From NCBI RefSeq assembly GCF_020177265.1, contig NZ_JAIVMC010000001.1, positions 744,001 through 808,000 on the forward strand: a stretch of 64,000 nucleotides of DNA, given 5' to 3'. The first letter of the stretch is position 1; each line of letters starts with the position of its first letter. The notes below the pieces were generated by a model. The model had not been told where the DNA came from. It did not search any database and saw only the letters and a list, made by a program, of their open reading frames with translations. The DNA comes from Pseudooceanicola marinus. GTDB lineage: Bacteria; Pseudomonadota; Alphaproteobacteria; Rhodobacterales; Rhodobacteraceae. Positions 62,844 through 64,000 of this stretch are shown piece after piece. The position numbers and the translations under genes were made by a program.

Positions 62844-63779
62844 ATGGCCAAGCCCGTCGTCACCGACCCCGCCCAGTTGCCCCCCGCACAGCGCCTCGGC
62901 CAATACCTGGTCAACCTCGGCCTCGGCGGCATGGTGCGCCTTGGCTTGGCGCTGCCCTATCGGGTCCGGGTGCCCCTGGTCGGCTGGCTGGTGTCGCGCC
63001 TTGTGGCGCCGCTGGCGGGCTACAACCGCCGCATCCGTGACAACCTGGCGCTGGTGCGCCCGGACCTGTCGCCGGAGGAGGTGCGGCGCATGGAACGGGC
63101 CGTCACCGACAACGCCGGCCGCACCCTGATCGAGATCTACTCGGGCCCCGAGTTCAAGGCGCGCCTGGCCGATGCCACTCTCGACGGGCCGGGCCTGGCC
63201 GCGCTGGACGCCGCGCGCGCCGCCGGGCGGCCCGTCATCCTGGTCTCCGGTCACTTCGGCAACTATGACGCCTTCCGCGCCAAGATCGCCGCGCGCTATG
63301 GTGATGTCGGCGCCCTGTACAGGCCGCTGAACAACCTCTTCTTCAACCGCCACTACGTGCGGGCGATGGAATCCATCGCCACGCCACTGTTCCCCCGCGG
63401 GCGCCGCGGGCTGGCAGAGATGGTGAAATACCTGCGCGGCGGCCATATCGTGGCGCTGCTGTCGGACCAGTATTTCGGCCAGGGCGCCGACCTTACCTTC
63501 TTTGGCCGCCCGGCGAAGACCGCCACCTCGGCCACCGAGATGGCGCTGAAATACGACGCCGAGATCCTGCCGATCTACGGCATCCGCCAGCCTGACGGGC
63601 TGTCCTTCCACATCCGGGTGGAGGCGCCCCTGCCCCACAGCGATCCGGAAACCATGTCCCAGGCGCTGAACGACTCGCTGGAAGAGATGACGCGGGCGCA
63701 TCCCGAGCAATGGTTCTGGGTGCATCGGCGCTGGAAACAGAAAACGCCGAAACAGCCCAAGACCCGTAGCGACGGCTGA
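62844..63779 (+). CDS. Lysophospholipid/lipid A acyltransferase (LpxL/HtrB-like)
   Basis: 311-residue member of the LpxL/LpxM-type acyltransferases, which add secondary fatty acids to lipid A, using acyl-ACP, at the inner membrane. The catalytic H(x4)D motif is SGHFGNYD (His137, Asp142). ALYRPLNNLFFNR and SDQYFGQGADLTFFGRPAKT are the substrate-binding blocks, and PEQWFWVHRRWK closes the domain. One N-terminal membrane segment lies near 20-50. No other lipid A gene is nearby. A bidirectional terminator follows. Confidence 0.9.
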   Translation: MAKPVVTDPAQLPPAQRLGQYLVNLGLGGMVRLGLALPYRVRVPLVGWLVSRLVAPLAGYNRRIRDNLALVRPDLSPEEVRRMERAVTDNAGRTLIEIYSGPEFKARLADATLDGPGLAALDAARAAGRPVILVSGHFGNYDAFRAKIAARYGDVGALYRPLNNLFFNRHYVRAMESIATPLFPRGRRGLAEMVKYLRGGHIVALLSDQYFGQGADLTFFGRPAKTATSATEMALKYDAEILPIYGIRQPDGLSFHIRVEAPLPHSDPETMSQALNDSLEEMTRAHPEQWFWVHRRWKQKTPKQPKTRSDG

Positions 63780-63813
63780 GCGACCGGCGCCCCACCACGT
63801 TCGCGGACATGCA

Positions 63814-63845
63814 AAAGGCGCCTGCCGGTCGGCACGCGCCTTTTT
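63814..63845. terminator. Bidirectional terminator
   Basis: AAAAGGCGC and GCGCCTTTTT flank a 14-base inner region that can also pair (TGCCGGTCGGCA). T-runs are present on both strands, so it serves the lpxL-like gene (plus) and the gene entering from the right edge (minus). Confidence 0.85.
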
Positions 63846-63868
63846 CGTCAGCAAGCAACGGGATCGGA

Positions 63869-64000
63869 TCAGGGCAGACGGGCAGCCGCCTCGATCGGGC
63901 CCATGCCGGCGCGCTGCACCAGCACGGCACCGGGGCGGTCCTGGACGGGATCGAAGGCCAGTTTCAGCGGGGCGCGCCCGTCCCAGTCGGCCACCGGGCG
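63869..64000 (-). CDS. C-terminus of an unidentified protein (cut by the window edge)
   Basis: The last 43 codons of a minus-strand gene enter from the right: RPVADWDGRAPLKLAFDPVQ, then DRPGAVLVQRAGMGPIEAAA, then RLP and TGA. The frame is open to the window edge and has coding character (clean codon pattern, terminator just beyond). I cannot assign a family from this tail. Confidence 0.6.
   Translation of the reverse strand, partial: RPVADWDGRAPLKLAFDPVQDRPGAVLVQRAGMGPIEAAARLP

Overview
The window is high-GC DNA that looks like a chromosomal segment of a Rhodobacterales / Roseobacter-group alphaproteobacterium. Three things point there: the fatty-acid gene cluster running into mltG, the rpsF-rpsR-rplI and glnB-glnA pairs typical of the group, and perfect alphaproteobacterial LexA boxes (GAAC-N7-GAAC) at an imuA-imuB-dnaE2 mutasome cassette. 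No integrase, transposase, CRISPR array or phage structural gene was seen, so the content is mostly core and flexible-core.

Layout. 0-6 kb (minus strand): fabD, fabG, acpP, a hypothetical gene, fabF and mltG, covering fatty-acid initiation, elongation and carrier functions plus the glycan terminase. 6-9 kb: a cytochrome b561-YceI fusion convergent with a free periplasmic YceI protein. 9-13 kb: rpsF-rpsR-rplI, then a membrane PQQ-dependent glucose dehydrogenase behind an AT-rich upstream region with repeated operator-like motifs. 13-18 kb: a 2,2-dialkylglycine-decarboxylase-type PLP enzyme divergent from an Lrp/AsnC regulator, a rhamnosyltransferase-like glycosyltransferase, and trigger factor. 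18-24 kb: a PilJ-repeat secreted protein and a three-gene exporter operon with the order of E. coli yhiI-rbbA-yhhJ. 24-29.6 kb: a LysR regulator divergent from a TRAP transporter in the unusual order M-P-Q, followed by an N-acyl-D-amino-acid deacylase. 29.8-32.6 kb: an unassigned MurF-like ligase and an MFS transporter. 32.6-38.6 kb: the SOS mutasome with two LexA boxes. 38.7-45.7 kb (minus strand): a peptidoglycan amidase, a hypothetical membrane protein, a PhnDCE-like ABC importer and selD-mnmH. The importer sits next to the selenium-use genes, so selenium oxyanion uptake is a better guess than phosphonate. 45.9 kb: tRNA-Leu(UAG). 46-48 kb: a small secreted Cys protein, DoxX and a Tat-exported VOC protein. 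48-50 kb: luxR and luxI. 50-54 kb: the NAD(P)HX repair enzyme and glnB-glnA, then an unusual repeat-rich intergenic region. 54-64 kb: a hypothetical protein, a DUF3445 haem demethylase, GNAT, BioY, DUF6314, purB, a 51-residue secreted peptide, an orphan FliG homologue, an EamA transporter, an LpxL-like acyltransferase and a truncated gene at the right edge.

The most interesting leads are the importer-selD-mnmH cluster, the second LexA box inside imuA, the cysteine-cluster MurF-like ligase, the TRAP/D-aminoacylase module with its palindromic operator, a divergent stand-alone FliG, and several unexplained repeat or hairpin regions (5' leader of rpsF, downstream of tRNA-Leu, downstream of glnA, upstream of bioY). 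All assignments come from reading the sequence and from recalled family motifs. No database search was run.
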